From UBA6080 sp964607515 (GTDB lineage: Bacteria > Fermentibacterota > Fermentibacteria > Fermentibacterales > JCC-6): 64,000 nt of DNA. How positions within the stretch are numbered: the first letter of the stretch is position 1; the number at the start of each line of letters is the position of its first letter. The notes below the pieces were generated by a model. That model was not told the DNA's origin, made no database searches, and saw only the letters and a list, made by a program, of their open reading frames with translations. The stretch lies in assembly GCA_964607515.1 (NCBI GenBank), contig CAZSKU010000002.1, positions 62,001-126,000 of the forward strand, read 5' to 3'. The position numbers and the translations under genes are program-made. Of the stretch, positions 17,381 to 25,922 are shown piece by piece.

Positions 17381-17812
17381 CTAGAAGGTGGTGAGGGTCA
17401 CCGGCCTCGTGTAGGCCGAGGGGGGCATGGGGGTGAAGCTCTCCCGGGCATGCATTTCCGTGGGCTCGGGGGCGGACGGGGGCATGAAGACCCTGGCCGC
17501 CAGGATCAGTGTGGCGGCGAAGGGGAGTATGATTGCGGCCCGGCGGAGGAGGGGGAACCTTGAAGGCCTTTCCAGGGGAGACCTGTCGTAGTCGTCCGTT
17601 TGCAGCCTTGCCCTCACGGCGGCCTCGAGTTCCAGAGGGGGCTCCGGATCCGGCAGGGCTGCGACAGCCCTGGAGATGGCCGTGAGAGCGGCCATGGTCC
17701 GGCGGCACCCCGGGCAACCGTTGAGATGAAAGCGGAGCATGCTCTCCTGATGGGGAGTCGCCCGGCCGTCAATCAGAAGGCTCATCAGTTCCGCGGATTC
17801 ACTGCACCTCAT
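17381..17812 (-). CDS. anti-sigma factor with zinc-finger (ZAS) domain
   Basis: A 143-residue protein: N-terminal zinc-binding anti-sigma motif (MRCSES ... FHLNGCPGC, H-x3-C-x2-C), a linker, one transmembrane helix (RRAAIILPFAATLILAA) and a short outer segment. It should bind and inhibit the sigma factor encoded just upstream. The start at ATG 17812 gives an ATGA overlap with the sigma gene; ATG 17827 would add five residues. Release could be by redox change at the zinc site or by proteolysis. Confidence 0.85.
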   Translation of the reverse strand: MRCSESAELMSLLIDGRATPHQESMLRFHLNGCPGCRRTMAALTAISRAVAALPDPEPPLELEAAVRARLQTDDYDRSPLERPSRFPLLRRAAIILPFAATLILAARVFMPPSAPEPTEMHARESFTPMPPSAYTRPVTLTTF

Positions 17813-18402
17813 CTCCACTGCTCCCAAACGTCGGCAAGTTCGTCTCTCAGAGCCGCCCTGGCCCTGTTGATTCTGGATTTGACCGTCCCAATCCTGATTT
17901 TTAATATCTCCGAAATCTCCTCGTAGGACAATCCTTCCTTCTCCCGGAGGAGGAAGGGCTCACGATAGTGTCGTGGAAGACCGGCGATGGCGCTCTCCAG
18001 CCGAAGCTGCAGGTCCCTGCTGCCCTCCAGGCTGTGGGGGGAGTCCACCTCCATGGTGGAGACCACCGTGTTCTCCAGGGGAACGCTGTTCCACCGGGAC
18101 CTCCTCCGCCACTCCTTCTTTGCCAGATTGCTGGCGATGGTGAATATCCATGTAACGAGCGGGCGGTCGGGATCGTAGTTGGCCCGATAGCGGTACACCC
18201 TGCAGAAGGTAACCTGGAGGAGTTCCTCGGCGTCGTCCTCGCTTCCCAGCATTCGCAGCAGAAGCGAATAGACCGGCTTGCTGAACCTCTGCATGATCTC
18301 GCTGAAGGCTTCTTCGTCGCCCCTGCAGAGGGCCACCATCAGTTCAGAGTCGGACCTGGAATCCCGCTGTTTCTTCATCAGCCCCGCGAGAAGCACTCCC
18401 AT
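17809..18402 (-). CDS. ECF-family RNA polymerase sigma factor (RpoE-like)
   Basis: A 197-residue sigma factor. Region 2 includes RFSKPVYSLLLRMLGSEDDAEELLQVTF and PLVTWIFTIASNLAKKEWRRR; region 4 includes LPRHYREPFLLREKEGLSYEEISEIL and RIGTVKSRINRARAALRDEL. There is no region 3, as expected for the ECF class. Start ATG 18402 has GGAGG 8 bases upstream; the longer reading frame to 18450 has no such signal. It heads a three-gene operon with its anti-sigma factor and an HtrA-like protein, and is divergent from the ABC exporter. Confidence 0.92.
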   Translation of the reverse strand: MGVLLAGLMKKQRDSRSDSELMVALCRGDEEAFSEIMQRFSKPVYSLLLRMLGSEDDAEELLQVTFCRVYRYRANYDPDRPLVTWIFTIASNLAKKEWRRRSRWNSVPLENTVVSTMEVDSPHSLEGSRDLQLRLESAIAGLPRHYREPFLLREKEGLSYEEISEILKIRIGTVKSRINRARAALRDELADVWEQWR

Positions 18403-18504
18403 GCGGCCAACCTCCGGAGTATGTTTTCGTCTACATCTACTCCGGGGCATCTTTCTTGTTCCCGTTCCTTGACCACAAAACCCTCCGAAGTAAGGATACC
18501 CCCT

Positions 18505-20409
18505 ATGAAGCCGGGAAAATCCATGTTTCGCAGGCTTGTCGCCTTCGCCGGACCTTACCGTGGCAGGGTATGGCTGGCGATTCTCTTCTCGGTGGTCTTC
18601 GCGATCTCCAGCGGCGCCACCCTGGGTATGATACTTCCCCTGTTCGATGATGTCCTCACCCGTCGGGACTCCACCGGTCCCGCGCCGGACCTGCCCGACG
18701 CTCTGAGGGAAGAGGCCGGGGATTCCTGGAGCGGGTTTCGCCGGAACCTCTCCGCAGGCGACCCCGCGGGCGCCGCGGCTAACCTCTCAGACCTGGGAGG
18801 GGCCCTCAGGACCGGGCTCAGAAGGGCCGATCCCAACCAGTCCCTGGTGGCTGTCATCGCGGTGGTGGTTGCGCTTATCCTGCTGAAGAACCTGGCTGCC
18901 TTCCTGCAGGCGTTCCACCTGACCATGGTGGAGGAGCGGATGCTGGAGGATCTTCGCCGAAGGATCTACGATCATATCCTCAAGCTGCACCTGAGCTTCT
19001 TCACCGGCAGCAGGACAGGCGAGCTGACGACCCTTCTGACGGCGGACGTTATGAGGATCAAGGGCGCCGTAACCCAGTCCCTGGTGAACGCCCTCAAGGA
19101 AGCCGTGCTCCTGGTGGTGTTCCTGGCCCTGGCCCTTCTGGCCTCCTGGCGGCTTACCATGGTGGCCCTGCTGGTGTTTCCCCCGGGCATGATCCTGGTG
19201 AACACCCTCGCCCGGAAACTGAGGAAGAGCACCCACAGGTCCCAGGAGAGGATGGCCGACTTCGCCAGCGTCCTTCAGGAATCCCTTCTGGGAATCCGGG
19301 TGGTGAAGGCCTTCGGCATGGAGGGGTTCGAGCTCCGGCGTTTCGTGGATGCTTCCGCAGACCACCGCCGCCACGAACTGCACCTCAGAAGGGTGAAGGC
19401 CCTTTCGGGTCCCCTGACGGAGCTTCTGGGCGCCCTCATCAGCGCCACGGTACTCTGGTACGGAGGCAGGGAGGTGATCCAGGGTGGCGGAATGAGCGCC
19501 GGAAGGTTCCTCGTATTCCTGGCGGCCGCCCTGAGTATGATGGACCCGGTGAAAGCTCTGAGCAAGGCCTGGGCGGGAATACAGGAGGGACTGGCCTCCG
19601 CGGACAGGCTGTTCCGGCTCCTGGACACCCGCCCTTCGGTCACGGAGCCGGCCAACCCCGTGAAGCTCGCATCCTTCAACGACAGCATACGGTTCGAGCA
19701 TGTCTCCTTTTCCTACCTGCCGGGCAGAAACGTGCTCAGCGACATAGAACTCACCGTCAGAAAAGGCGAGATGGTGGCCCTGGTGGGGCCCAGCGGGGGC
19801 GGGAAGAGCACCCTTGCGGACATGATACCCCGCTTTCACGATCCCACCTCGGGCAGGGTGACCATAGACGGCGTAGACCTTCGCACGGTGGATACCGGAA
19901 GCCTTCGAAGGCTGCTGGGCATGGTTACCCAGGAGACCATCCTCTTCAACGACACGGTCAGGAACAACATCGCCTACGGAGCCCCCGAAATTCCCCTGGC
20001 GGAGGTGGCGGCGGCGGCGGCCACGGCCAACGCCCTGGAGTTCATAGAAAGGCTCCCGAAGGGGTTTGACACGGTGATAGGCGAGAGGGGCGCCACCCTT
20101 TCGGGAGGGCAGAAACAGAGGCTGGCCATAGCCCGGGCAATCCTGCGGAATCCGCCCATACTGGTGTTCGACGAGGCAACCTCCAGCCTGGACACGAGAA
20201 GCGAAAAACTTGTCCAGAAGGCCGTGGAGGGGCTGGTGGCCGGCAGGACCTCGGTGGTCACCGCCCACCGGCTGAGCACCATTCGGAAGGCCGACCGGGT
20301 GATATACATCGAGGACGGCAGGATACTGGAAGAGGGGACCCACGAGGCCCTCCTGGCCCTGGGAGGAAGGTACGGCTCCCTGTATGAACTCCAGTTCTCC
20401 GAGGACTGA
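18505..20409 (+). CDS. MsbA-like ABC exporter (fused permease-ATPase)
   Basis: A 634-residue inner-membrane half-transporter, expected to act as a homodimer. The N-terminal 330 residues hold six transmembrane helices, with an unusual soluble insert of about 75 residues between helices 1 and 2 (DDVLTRRDSTGPAPD to ALRTGLRRADPNQ). The ATPase has Walker A GPSGGGKST (about 428-436), signature LSGGQKQRLAIARA, Walker B LVFDEATSSLD and the switch TAHRLST. Lipid A-core or other lipid export is the likely role, given GT9 enzymes next door and elsewhere in the window. ATG 18505 follows AAGGA; a longer frame upstream is an artefact of high GC. Confidence 0.9.
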   Translation: MKPGKSMFRRLVAFAGPYRGRVWLAILFSVVFAISSGATLGMILPLFDDVLTRRDSTGPAPDLPDALREEAGDSWSGFRRNLSAGDPAGAAANLSDLGGALRTGLRRADPNQSLVAVIAVVVALILLKNLAAFLQAFHLTMVEERMLEDLRRRIYDHILKLHLSFFTGSRTGELTTLLTADVMRIKGAVTQSLVNALKEAVLLVVFLALALLASWRLTMVALLVFPPGMILVNTLARKLRKSTHRSQERMADFASVLQESLLGIRVVKAFGMEGFELRRFVDASADHRRHELHLRRVKALSGPLTELLGALISATVLWYGGREVIQGGGMSAGRFLVFLAAALSMMDPVKALSKAWAGIQEGLASADRLFRLLDTRPSVTEPANPVKLASFNDSIRFEHVSFSYLPGRNVLSDIELTVRKGEMVALVGPSGGGKSTLADMIPRFHDPTSGRVTIDGVDLRTVDTGSLRRLLGMVTQETILFNDTVRNNIAYGAPEIPLAEVAAAAATANALEFIERLPKGFDTVIGERGATLSGGQKQRLAIARAILRNPPILVFDEATSSLDTRSEKLVQKAVEGLVAGRTSVVTAHRLSTIRKADRVIYIEDGRILEEGTHEALLALGGRYGSLYELQFSED

Positions 20410-21331
20410 TCATCTCCTGGTGAGGCTCCATTCCCTGGGGGATCTGGTGCTGGCGGCCCCGGCGGCCGCCGCCGCAGCGGCCCTGGGCTCCACGGCCTTT
20501 CTGACCCGGAGGGCCCTTCTTCCGGTGCTGGAGCGGTTCACCCCCGGAGTGACCCCCCTTGGATGCGATGCCGGTCTCTCAGCGCTTCTGAAAACCGCGT
20601 CGGGATGCCGGGCGGGAGTCGTGGCGGACCTTCAGAACAACCTGGCCACCAGACTGGTCTTTCCGGGAGCCCTGAGGTTCTCCCTCGACCGGCGGCTTCG
20701 AAGGAGCATCCTCTCCCTCGGGGCTTCCCGGGGGACGATGCCCTACCGGGCGGAGGAGTTCCTGAAGGCCGCAGGCCTGAAGGGCGACCCGGTTCCGAGA
20801 CTCCGGCGCAGGGGATTCCCCCAGGAAGACGAGTTCTCGGTGGGGCTTGTGGTCGGCGGCAGGTGGCCCATGAAATCCCTGCCTGAAGGGGTGGCGGCGG
20901 AACTGGCCAGGCTCTACTGCGACCGCGACCGGGCCAGGGTCTTCCTGATTGGCGACACCGGCGACTACGCCGCGGGTGAACGGGTCAGGGCAGCCTGCGC
21001 GGGGCGCCGGGTGAGCAATGTCTGCGGTGAGGGAGGAACAGGGGAACTGCTGGCACGTCTGGAAACCATGGACCTGGTGGTCTCCCCGGACTCCGGACCG
21101 GCCCACGCGGCCAGAGCCCTGGGGGTGAGAACCATCGTGGTCTTTACCTCCACATCCCCGGAACTCGGTTTCTGGAGGCACTCCCCGGGAGAGACCTTCC
21201 TGGTCTCCGGAGTTCCCTGCAGACCCTGCCACCGGCACGGTGGCCGCCGGTGCCCGCTGGGTACCGAGGCGTGCAGGCGCAGGCTCGTGCCCGGAGAGAT
21301 ATACATGGAATCCCGCGGAGGAGTGGATTGA
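20384..21331 (+). CDS. GT9 (heptosyltransferase-like) glycosyltransferase
   Basis: A 315-residue enzyme of the ADP-heptose:LPS heptosyltransferase superfamily: LVRLHSLGDLVLAAPA at the N-terminus, VADLQNN, and the donor-binding VVSPDSGPAHAARALGV ... VVFTSTSPELGFW. It ends in a Cys-rich segment (CRPCHRHGGRRCPLGTEAC) typical of this family. Probable role: adding a heptose or similar sugar to lipooligosaccharide core. It overlaps the ABC exporter by 26 bases; ATG 20384 is used, although an internal GTG is possible. Confidence 0.87.
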   Translation: MNSSSPRTDHLLVRLHSLGDLVLAAPAAAAAAALGSTAFLTRRALLPVLERFTPGVTPLGCDAGLSALLKTASGCRAGVVADLQNNLATRLVFPGALRFSLDRRLRRSILSLGASRGTMPYRAEEFLKAAGLKGDPVPRLRRRGFPQEDEFSVGLVVGGRWPMKSLPEGVAAELARLYCDRDRARVFLIGDTGDYAAGERVRAACAGRRVSNVCGEGGTGELLARLETMDLVVSPDSGPAHAARALGVRTIVVFTSTSPELGFWRHSPGETFLVSGVPCRPCHRHGGRRCPLGTEACRRRLVPGEIYMESRGGVD

Positions 21332-23883
21332 CCGGTTCAGAGACCCCGATGATGCGCCAGTATCTGGAGCTGAAACGAAGGCACGCCGATTGCCTGCTGC
21401 TGTTCCGGATGGGCGACTTCTTCGAATCGTTCTACGAAGACGCCGAAAAGGTTTCCCGGGTACTGGGCATCGCCCTGACGGCCAGGCAGAAGAAGGAGGA
21501 CGGAACGGGAATCCCCCTGGCGGGATTTCCCCACCACGCCCTCGAGGGCTACCTGGCCAAGCTTCTCAGGGCCGGCTGCCGGGTGGCGGTGTGCGAGCAG
21601 ATGGAGGACCCATCCAAGGCCCGGGGGCTGGTACAGCGGGAGGTCATCGAGGTGGTCACTCCGGGAACCGTCATGGACGGGGAGAGCCTGGATCCGGGCA
21701 CCGCAGTGCTCCTCGGGGCGGCGGCCTTCTCGGGTCGGGAGGCGGCGCTGGTTTTGTGCGACCTGTCCACGGGAGAAATCCGAAGCTGTTCCATGGAGCG
21801 GGATATCCTGCCGCATGAGCTTTCCAGGACAGGTCCCAGGGAGCTGCTTCTGGCTTCCGATTCCGGGGCCGTGGCTCCGCCGGGCTGTGAGATCACCTGC
21901 ATCGAGCCATGGAAGTTCGATCCGGACCACGGAAGAAGGCTGGTGGAACAGCGTTTCGGAAAGGGCGCACCGGAAGGGTTCGGTATCTCAGGGTCCCCTG
22001 CCCTGCTGGGAGCCATGGGAGCGCTTCTGGCCTACATCGAAGAAACAAAGAGGTCGAGCGTGTCCCACCTGGATTTCGCCGGCGGATACCGGAGGGATGA
22101 AAGCCTGATCATGGACGGGGAAACCCAGATGTCGCTGGGAATCACCCGGGGGGTCCCCGGCGAGGAGGAGGCGGTTCTGGCGGGAGTGACCGACTGCACC
22201 GTGACCCCCGGGGGGGCAAGGCTTTGGAGGGAGTGGCTATCGGCGCCGCCAAGGGATCCCGGAATCATCTCCCTACGCCACGGCGCGGTGCAGGAACTCC
22301 TGGATCGGTCCCTGGCCCGGCCTCTCCAGGCTATTCTGAAGGGGTGCTGCGATCTCGCGAGACAGTCGGGCAGGCTCGGCACCCAGCGATCGGGCCCCAG
22401 GGACCTCCGGGCTGTATGGAAAACCGCCGAAGCCCTTCCGGAGTTAGCCGGGCTGATCCGGAACGCCGGAAACCCCCTCCTTCGAGGGGCCGCGGAGATG
22501 GACACCCTCCGGGACGTGGCGGAGATGATAGACGAGGTTCTCGCCTCCGACCCGCCCGCCAGGATATCCGACGGGGGGGCCGTCCGGGAGGGGGTGAGCG
22601 GGGAACTCGACCAGCTCAGACGGATCAGGTCCGGAGGCCGCGACTGGATGAGGACGATGCTGGACCGGGAGAAGGAGAACACCGGGATTTCCCGGATGAG
22701 CATCGGCTACAACAAGGTTTTCGGCTACTACATCGAGGTTCCCAGGTCTTCCCTTCCCCATGTGCCCGAAAGCTGGACCCGAAGGCAGACCCTCGTCGGG
22801 GCGGAGAGGTTCGTCACCCCGGAACTGAAGGAGTGGGAGGGAAGGATCCTGCGGGCCGACCAGGAGACGGCGGCGCTGGAGGAGAGGATCTTCACGGAAC
22901 TTAGAAGCCGAGTCGCCGTCCATGTGAAAAGGATATCCGCCGCCGCCAGGGTTCTGTCTTCCCTGGACGTTCTTGCCTCCCTGGCTATGATCGCCCGGGA
23001 GCGGGGATGGTGCAGGCCGGAACTTTCCGGGGAACCCAGGCTGGAGATCCGGGAGGGCAGACATCCCGTCCTGGAGAAGCTGCTCCCCCAGGGCGAGTGC
23101 GTTCCCAACTCGATACTCCTGGAGCCGGGCAGGAGGATACTGCTGGTCACCGGCCCCAACATGGCCGGCAAGTCAACCATCCTCAGACAGGCCGCCCTTA
23201 CCCTGGTGCTGGCCCAGGCGGGGTCCTTCGTCCCGGCGGAGGCCATGGCGTTCAGCCCTGTGGATAGGCTTTTCACCCGGATTGGAGGGGCGGATCGGCT
23301 CACCAGGGGGCAGTCGACCTTCCTGGTGGAAATGGCCCAGGCGGCGGCGATACTGAACGGTTCCACCAGCCTCAGTCTGGCGATACTGGACGAGGTGGGC
23401 CGGGGCACCAGCACCTTCGACGGCCTCTCCCTGGCTTGGTCCATGCTGGAGTACCTGCACGACCACAGGGAACACAGGCCCCTGGTCCTGTTCGCCACCC
23501 ACTACCACGAACTCACCGCCCTGGCCTCGAAGCTTCCCGAGGCGGCCAACGTGAACGTGGCGATCCGGGAGACCGGCGGCGGGGTGGCTTTTCTGTACAG
23601 GATGGAGGAAGGGGCCACCGACAGGTCCTACGGGATCCACGTGGCGGCCATGGCCGGGGTGCCGAGGTCGGTGGTCAGAAGGGCCGAGAAAGTCCTGTCC
23701 GACCTGGAGGCCGGAAGACACCTTCTTCCCTCGGGTGTTTCGGAGAACGGTCAGCTGTCGCTTCCCCTGTCGGACCCCTCCCATCCGGTTCTGGAGGAGA
23801 TCGCCGGGGTGGACCCCGACACCCTTACTCCCCAGAAGGCCATGGAACTGCTGTACCGTCTCAGGGAAAAACTTTCGGAATGA
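21328..23883 (+). CDS. mutS: DNA mismatch repair protein MutS
   Basis: An 851-residue MutS1. The mismatch-reading Phe-x-Glu motif lies in GDFFESFYEDA; connector, lever and clamp domains follow; the ATPase has Walker A GPNMAGKST (609-617), the signature STFLVEMAQAA, Walker B LAILDEVGRGTSTFDG and ATHYHEL. A C-terminal dimer/tetramer helix region is present. TTG 21328 is chosen: GGAGGAG lies 5 bases upstream and it overlaps the previous stop (TTGA); ATG 21349 is the alternative. MutL is not in the window. Confidence 0.96.
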   Translation: MTGSETPMMRQYLELKRRHADCLLLFRMGDFFESFYEDAEKVSRVLGIALTARQKKEDGTGIPLAGFPHHALEGYLAKLLRAGCRVAVCEQMEDPSKARGLVQREVIEVVTPGTVMDGESLDPGTAVLLGAAAFSGREAALVLCDLSTGEIRSCSMERDILPHELSRTGPRELLLASDSGAVAPPGCEITCIEPWKFDPDHGRRLVEQRFGKGAPEGFGISGSPALLGAMGALLAYIEETKRSSVSHLDFAGGYRRDESLIMDGETQMSLGITRGVPGEEEAVLAGVTDCTVTPGGARLWREWLSAPPRDPGIISLRHGAVQELLDRSLARPLQAILKGCCDLARQSGRLGTQRSGPRDLRAVWKTAEALPELAGLIRNAGNPLLRGAAEMDTLRDVAEMIDEVLASDPPARISDGGAVREGVSGELDQLRRIRSGGRDWMRTMLDREKENTGISRMSIGYNKVFGYYIEVPRSSLPHVPESWTRRQTLVGAERFVTPELKEWEGRILRADQETAALEERIFTELRSRVAVHVKRISAAARVLSSLDVLASLAMIARERGWCRPELSGEPRLEIREGRHPVLEKLLPQGECVPNSILLEPGRRILLVTGPNMAGKSTILRQAALTLVLAQAGSFVPAEAMAFSPVDRLFTRIGGADRLTRGQSTFLVEMAQAAAILNGSTSLSLAILDEVGRGTSTFDGLSLAWSMLEYLHDHREHRPLVLFATHYHELTALASKLPEAANVNVAIRETGGGVAFLYRMEEGATDRSYGIHVAAMAGVPRSVVRRAEKVLSDLEAGRHLLPSGVSENGQLSLPLSDPSHPVLEEIAGVDPDTLTPQKAMELLYRLREKLSE

Positions 23884-23917
23884 CGGACAACCGGCTATAC
23901 CGATAACTGAACAGGTG

Positions 23918-23946
23918 TTTACATTCCCCCCGGAATTCGTTATGTA
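23918..23946 (+). promoter_or_regulatory. candidate promoter downstream of mutS
   Basis: TTTACA (23918-23923), 17 bases, TATGTA (23941-23946), ahead of the ORF starting at 23966. Confidence 0.45.
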
Positions 23947-23965
23947 TTTCCCGGGAGGTGTACGC

Positions 23966-24382
23966 ATGAACACATGGTCCGTATCATCCGAAACCGGCGA
24001 GTTCATTTCCACGCCGTCCCGGGTCTGCTTCTCCGGGAAAGGGGTGGCCCTGATGCTTCCGGCCAGCTCGGGGGTTCTGTCCCAGGGCGTCTGGTGCCTC
24101 AGCGCCCCGGGAACACCCCTGGAAGCCCTTTACCGAACCGTATCCACCAGGAGGGCCGCCACACCGGGGATGATGGTTCTCAGGGGAGTGCGGATGGTTG
24201 ACGAAGGGCGTTCCGTGGAGAATAGAACCATCCGTCTGATCCGTGAGCTTCTCGACCTGGACGGTATCCATGCTCCTATGTCCTGCGCCGGCGTCGGTAA
24301 CGGCGACTTTTCTGGGAAGGAAGAACAGGTTCGTCGGGGAAGTCGAGCTTCCCTCGGGCGCCGCGACGGCTCATGTGCCTGA
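23966..24382 (+). CDS. hypothetical protein, weakly CheD-like
   Basis: A 138-residue reading frame with a good ribosome-binding site (GGGAGGTG) and a candidate promoter. Parts of it (VCFSGKGVALMLPASSG, PLEALYRTV, GMMVLRGVRMV, VENRTIRLIRELLDLDGI) recall CheD-type glutamine deamidases, but the catalytic Cys-His pattern (GSCV ... H..LP) is not clearly kept. Its last 113 bases overlap sfsA in another frame, so the C-terminus may be read-through after loss of an original stop, or it may be a decaying gene. No other chemotaxis gene is in the window. Confidence 0.45.
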   Translation: MNTWSVSSETGEFISTPSRVCFSGKGVALMLPASSGVLSQGVWCLSAPGTPLEALYRTVSTRRAATPGMMVLRGVRMVDEGRSVENRTIRLIRELLDLDGIHAPMSCAGVGNGDFSGKEEQVRRGSRASLGRRDGSCA

Positions 24383-24971
24383 CCCGGGCCGCCTGACGGA
24401 GCTTCTATTTCCGGGAAACCGTGTTCTCGTAATCCCCCGCCGGGAGCCGGCCGGCAAGACCTCTTGCACCCTGCTGGCCGCTGAGCGCAGGGGCTCCTGG
24501 ATACTCACCAACACCACGCTTCATCCCCGGATCGCCACCGAGATACTCCGGCGCGGGCTTCTTGGCCCGCCCCCGGGGGCCGTGCGCCGGGAAGTCGTGA
24601 TTCCGGGGTTTCGAAGCCGGTTCGATTTTCTCATCGACGGCGAACTGGTCCTGGAGGTGAAGGGGTGCACCCTGGCGCGTGAAGACCTGGCCCTGTTCCC
24701 CGACGCCCCCACCTCCCGGGGGGCCAGGCAGGTGCGGGAGCTGGCCCGGCATGTTCAGAGCGGAGGCGCCGGGATGCTTCTTTTTCTGGTGACGGTTCCC
24801 TGGGCCCTTGCCATGACGGTGAACCGGGGTACCGACCCGGACTTCGGCACAGCCGTGGACTCGGCCCTGGACGCAGGGGTTTCCGTAATGGCGGCGTCGG
24901 TTTCCCTCGAAAATGACGGAGTCGTTTTCCGGGGAATGATACCGTTCCACCGCCGGGTTGATTATCGTTAG
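24270..24971 (+). CDS. sfsA: SfsA family protein (sugar fermentation stimulation protein)
   Basis: A 233-residue protein with the SfsA order: an OB-like N-terminal part (FLGRKNRFVGEVELPSG, HVPDPGRLTELLFPG) and a nuclease-like part (FDFLIDGELVLEVKGCTL, FPDAPTSRGARQVRELA). E. coli SfsA binds DNA and affects maltose genes, but its biochemical role is unsettled. The start at ATG 24270 gives an N-terminus of the right length before the RKNRF block, although it sits inside the preceding frame and has no strong ribosome-binding site; a GTG at 24243 is the only longer option checked. Confidence 0.88.
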   Translation: MLLCPAPASVTATFLGRKNRFVGEVELPSGAATAHVPDPGRLTELLFPGNRVLVIPRREPAGKTSCTLLAAERRGSWILTNTTLHPRIATEILRRGLLGPPPGAVRREVVIPGFRSRFDFLIDGELVLEVKGCTLAREDLALFPDAPTSRGARQVRELARHVQSGGAGMLLFLVTVPWALAMTVNRGTDPDFGTAVDSALDAGVSVMAASVSLENDGVVFRGMIPFHRRVDYR

Positions 24972-24997
24972 CCGTCCATCCAACCGGAGGGGGTCTG

Positions 24998-25408
24998 ATG
25001 TTTCTCGGCAGGAGCACCGCTCAGAAAATGGCCATCGCCCGGGTTCTCAGGGAAAGAAGCGACCATCCCTGCGCCTCGGAGATTCACCGGCGGGTGCGCC
25101 GGACAATTCCCAACATCAGCCTGGCCACGGTCTACAGAAACCTCGAATCCATGGCAACTTCCGGTTTTCTCACAAGGATTTCGGGAGCGGGGGAGTTCCG
25201 GTACGACGTCAACACCGAACCCCACCACCATTTTCTCTGCCTGGTGTGCGGAACCCTGCGGGATGTTCCCATGGATGAAGATGCTTTGCGCCCGTACCGC
25301 CCCGGAAACCTGCCGGGGTTCAGGGTGACGGGATATCAGCTCCTGCTGTACGGCCGGTGCCCCGGGTGCCGGGAGGAAGACGGGGGCCCGGCCCCGAAGG
25401 AAGGTTGA
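24998..25408 (+). CDS. Fur/PerR-family transcriptional regulator
   Basis: A 136-residue winged-helix regulator: DNA-binding part with ATVYRNLESMATSGFL, then the metal-binding dimer domain with HHHFLCLVCG and a C-terminal CPGC, the structural zinc site of Fur family members. The peptide NTEPHHH fits PerR or Fur regulatory-metal sites. A gene for a flavin-reductase-like protein begins 3 bases later, suggesting control of an oxygen or peroxide response. Whether it senses iron or peroxide cannot be decided here. Confidence 0.88.
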   Translation: MFLGRSTAQKMAIARVLRERSDHPCASEIHRRVRRTIPNISLATVYRNLESMATSGFLTRISGAGEFRYDVNTEPHHHFLCLVCGTLRDVPMDEDALRPYRPGNLPGFRVTGYQLLLYGRCPGCREEDGGPAPKEG

Positions 25409-25411
25409 GCA

Positions 25412-25915
25412 ATGGATGCTAGAGCGCTGCACAAACTCAGCTACGGGATGTACGTGGTGGCCTCGGGGGTTCCCGGCGACTGCAACGCCCAGATAGCCAA
25501 CACGGTGTTCCAGATTACCTCGGAGCCGCCCGCCCTGGGCATCAGCATAAACAAACTGAACTACACCCACGAATTCCTGGTGAAGAGCGGGGTATTCTCG
25601 ATCTCGGTCCTCTCCGAGGAGGCCGACATGATCTTCATCGGCAGGTTCGGCTTCCGCTGCGGAAGGGAATTCCCCAAGCTGGAGGGCATCCGGTTCCAAA
25701 GCGGTGTCACCGGAGCTCCGATAATCACCGAGAAAACCTGCGCCTTCCTGGAGGGGAAGGTGATGGGAAGCCTCGACTGCGGCACCCACACCCTGTTCCT
25801 GGGCGAGGTGCTGGACGCCGGCATCCTCAACGAACAACCCCCCATGACCTACGCCCACTACCACCTGGTCAAGAAGGGGAAGTCCCCGAAAACCGCTCCG
25901 ACCTACATCGGCTGA
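25412..25915 (+). CDS. flavin reductase-like FMN-binding protein
   Basis: A 167-residue protein of the flavoredoxin/flavin-reductase-like split-barrel family: LSYGMYVVASG, CNAQIANTVFQITSEPP, SINKLNYTHEFL and VLSEEADMIFIGRFGF. Similar domains form the N-terminal part of high-molecular-weight rubredoxins and supply electrons to flavodiiron proteins in anaerobes. Placement after a Fur/PerR-type regulator supports an oxygen-defence or redox role. No rubredoxin domain is attached. Confidence 0.85.
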   Translation: MDARALHKLSYGMYVVASGVPGDCNAQIANTVFQITSEPPALGISINKLNYTHEFLVKSGVFSISVLSEEADMIFIGRFGFRCGREFPKLEGIRFQSGVTGAPIITEKTCAFLEGKVMGSLDCGTHTLFLGEVLDAGILNEQPPMTYAHYHLVKKGKSPKTAPTYIG

Positions 25916-25922
25916 GGGGCGC

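Noticed and set aside
18403..18504. ECF-type autoregulated promoter (GGAAC motif) before the sigma gene
   Set aside because: A GGAAC is present on the reverse strand but no -10 partner lies at the expected 16-17 base spacing.
23735..23965. Upstream extension of the CheD-like ORF into mutS
   Set aside because: The ribosome-binding site and promoter lie after mutS, and the extension is a shadow of the mutS 3' end.
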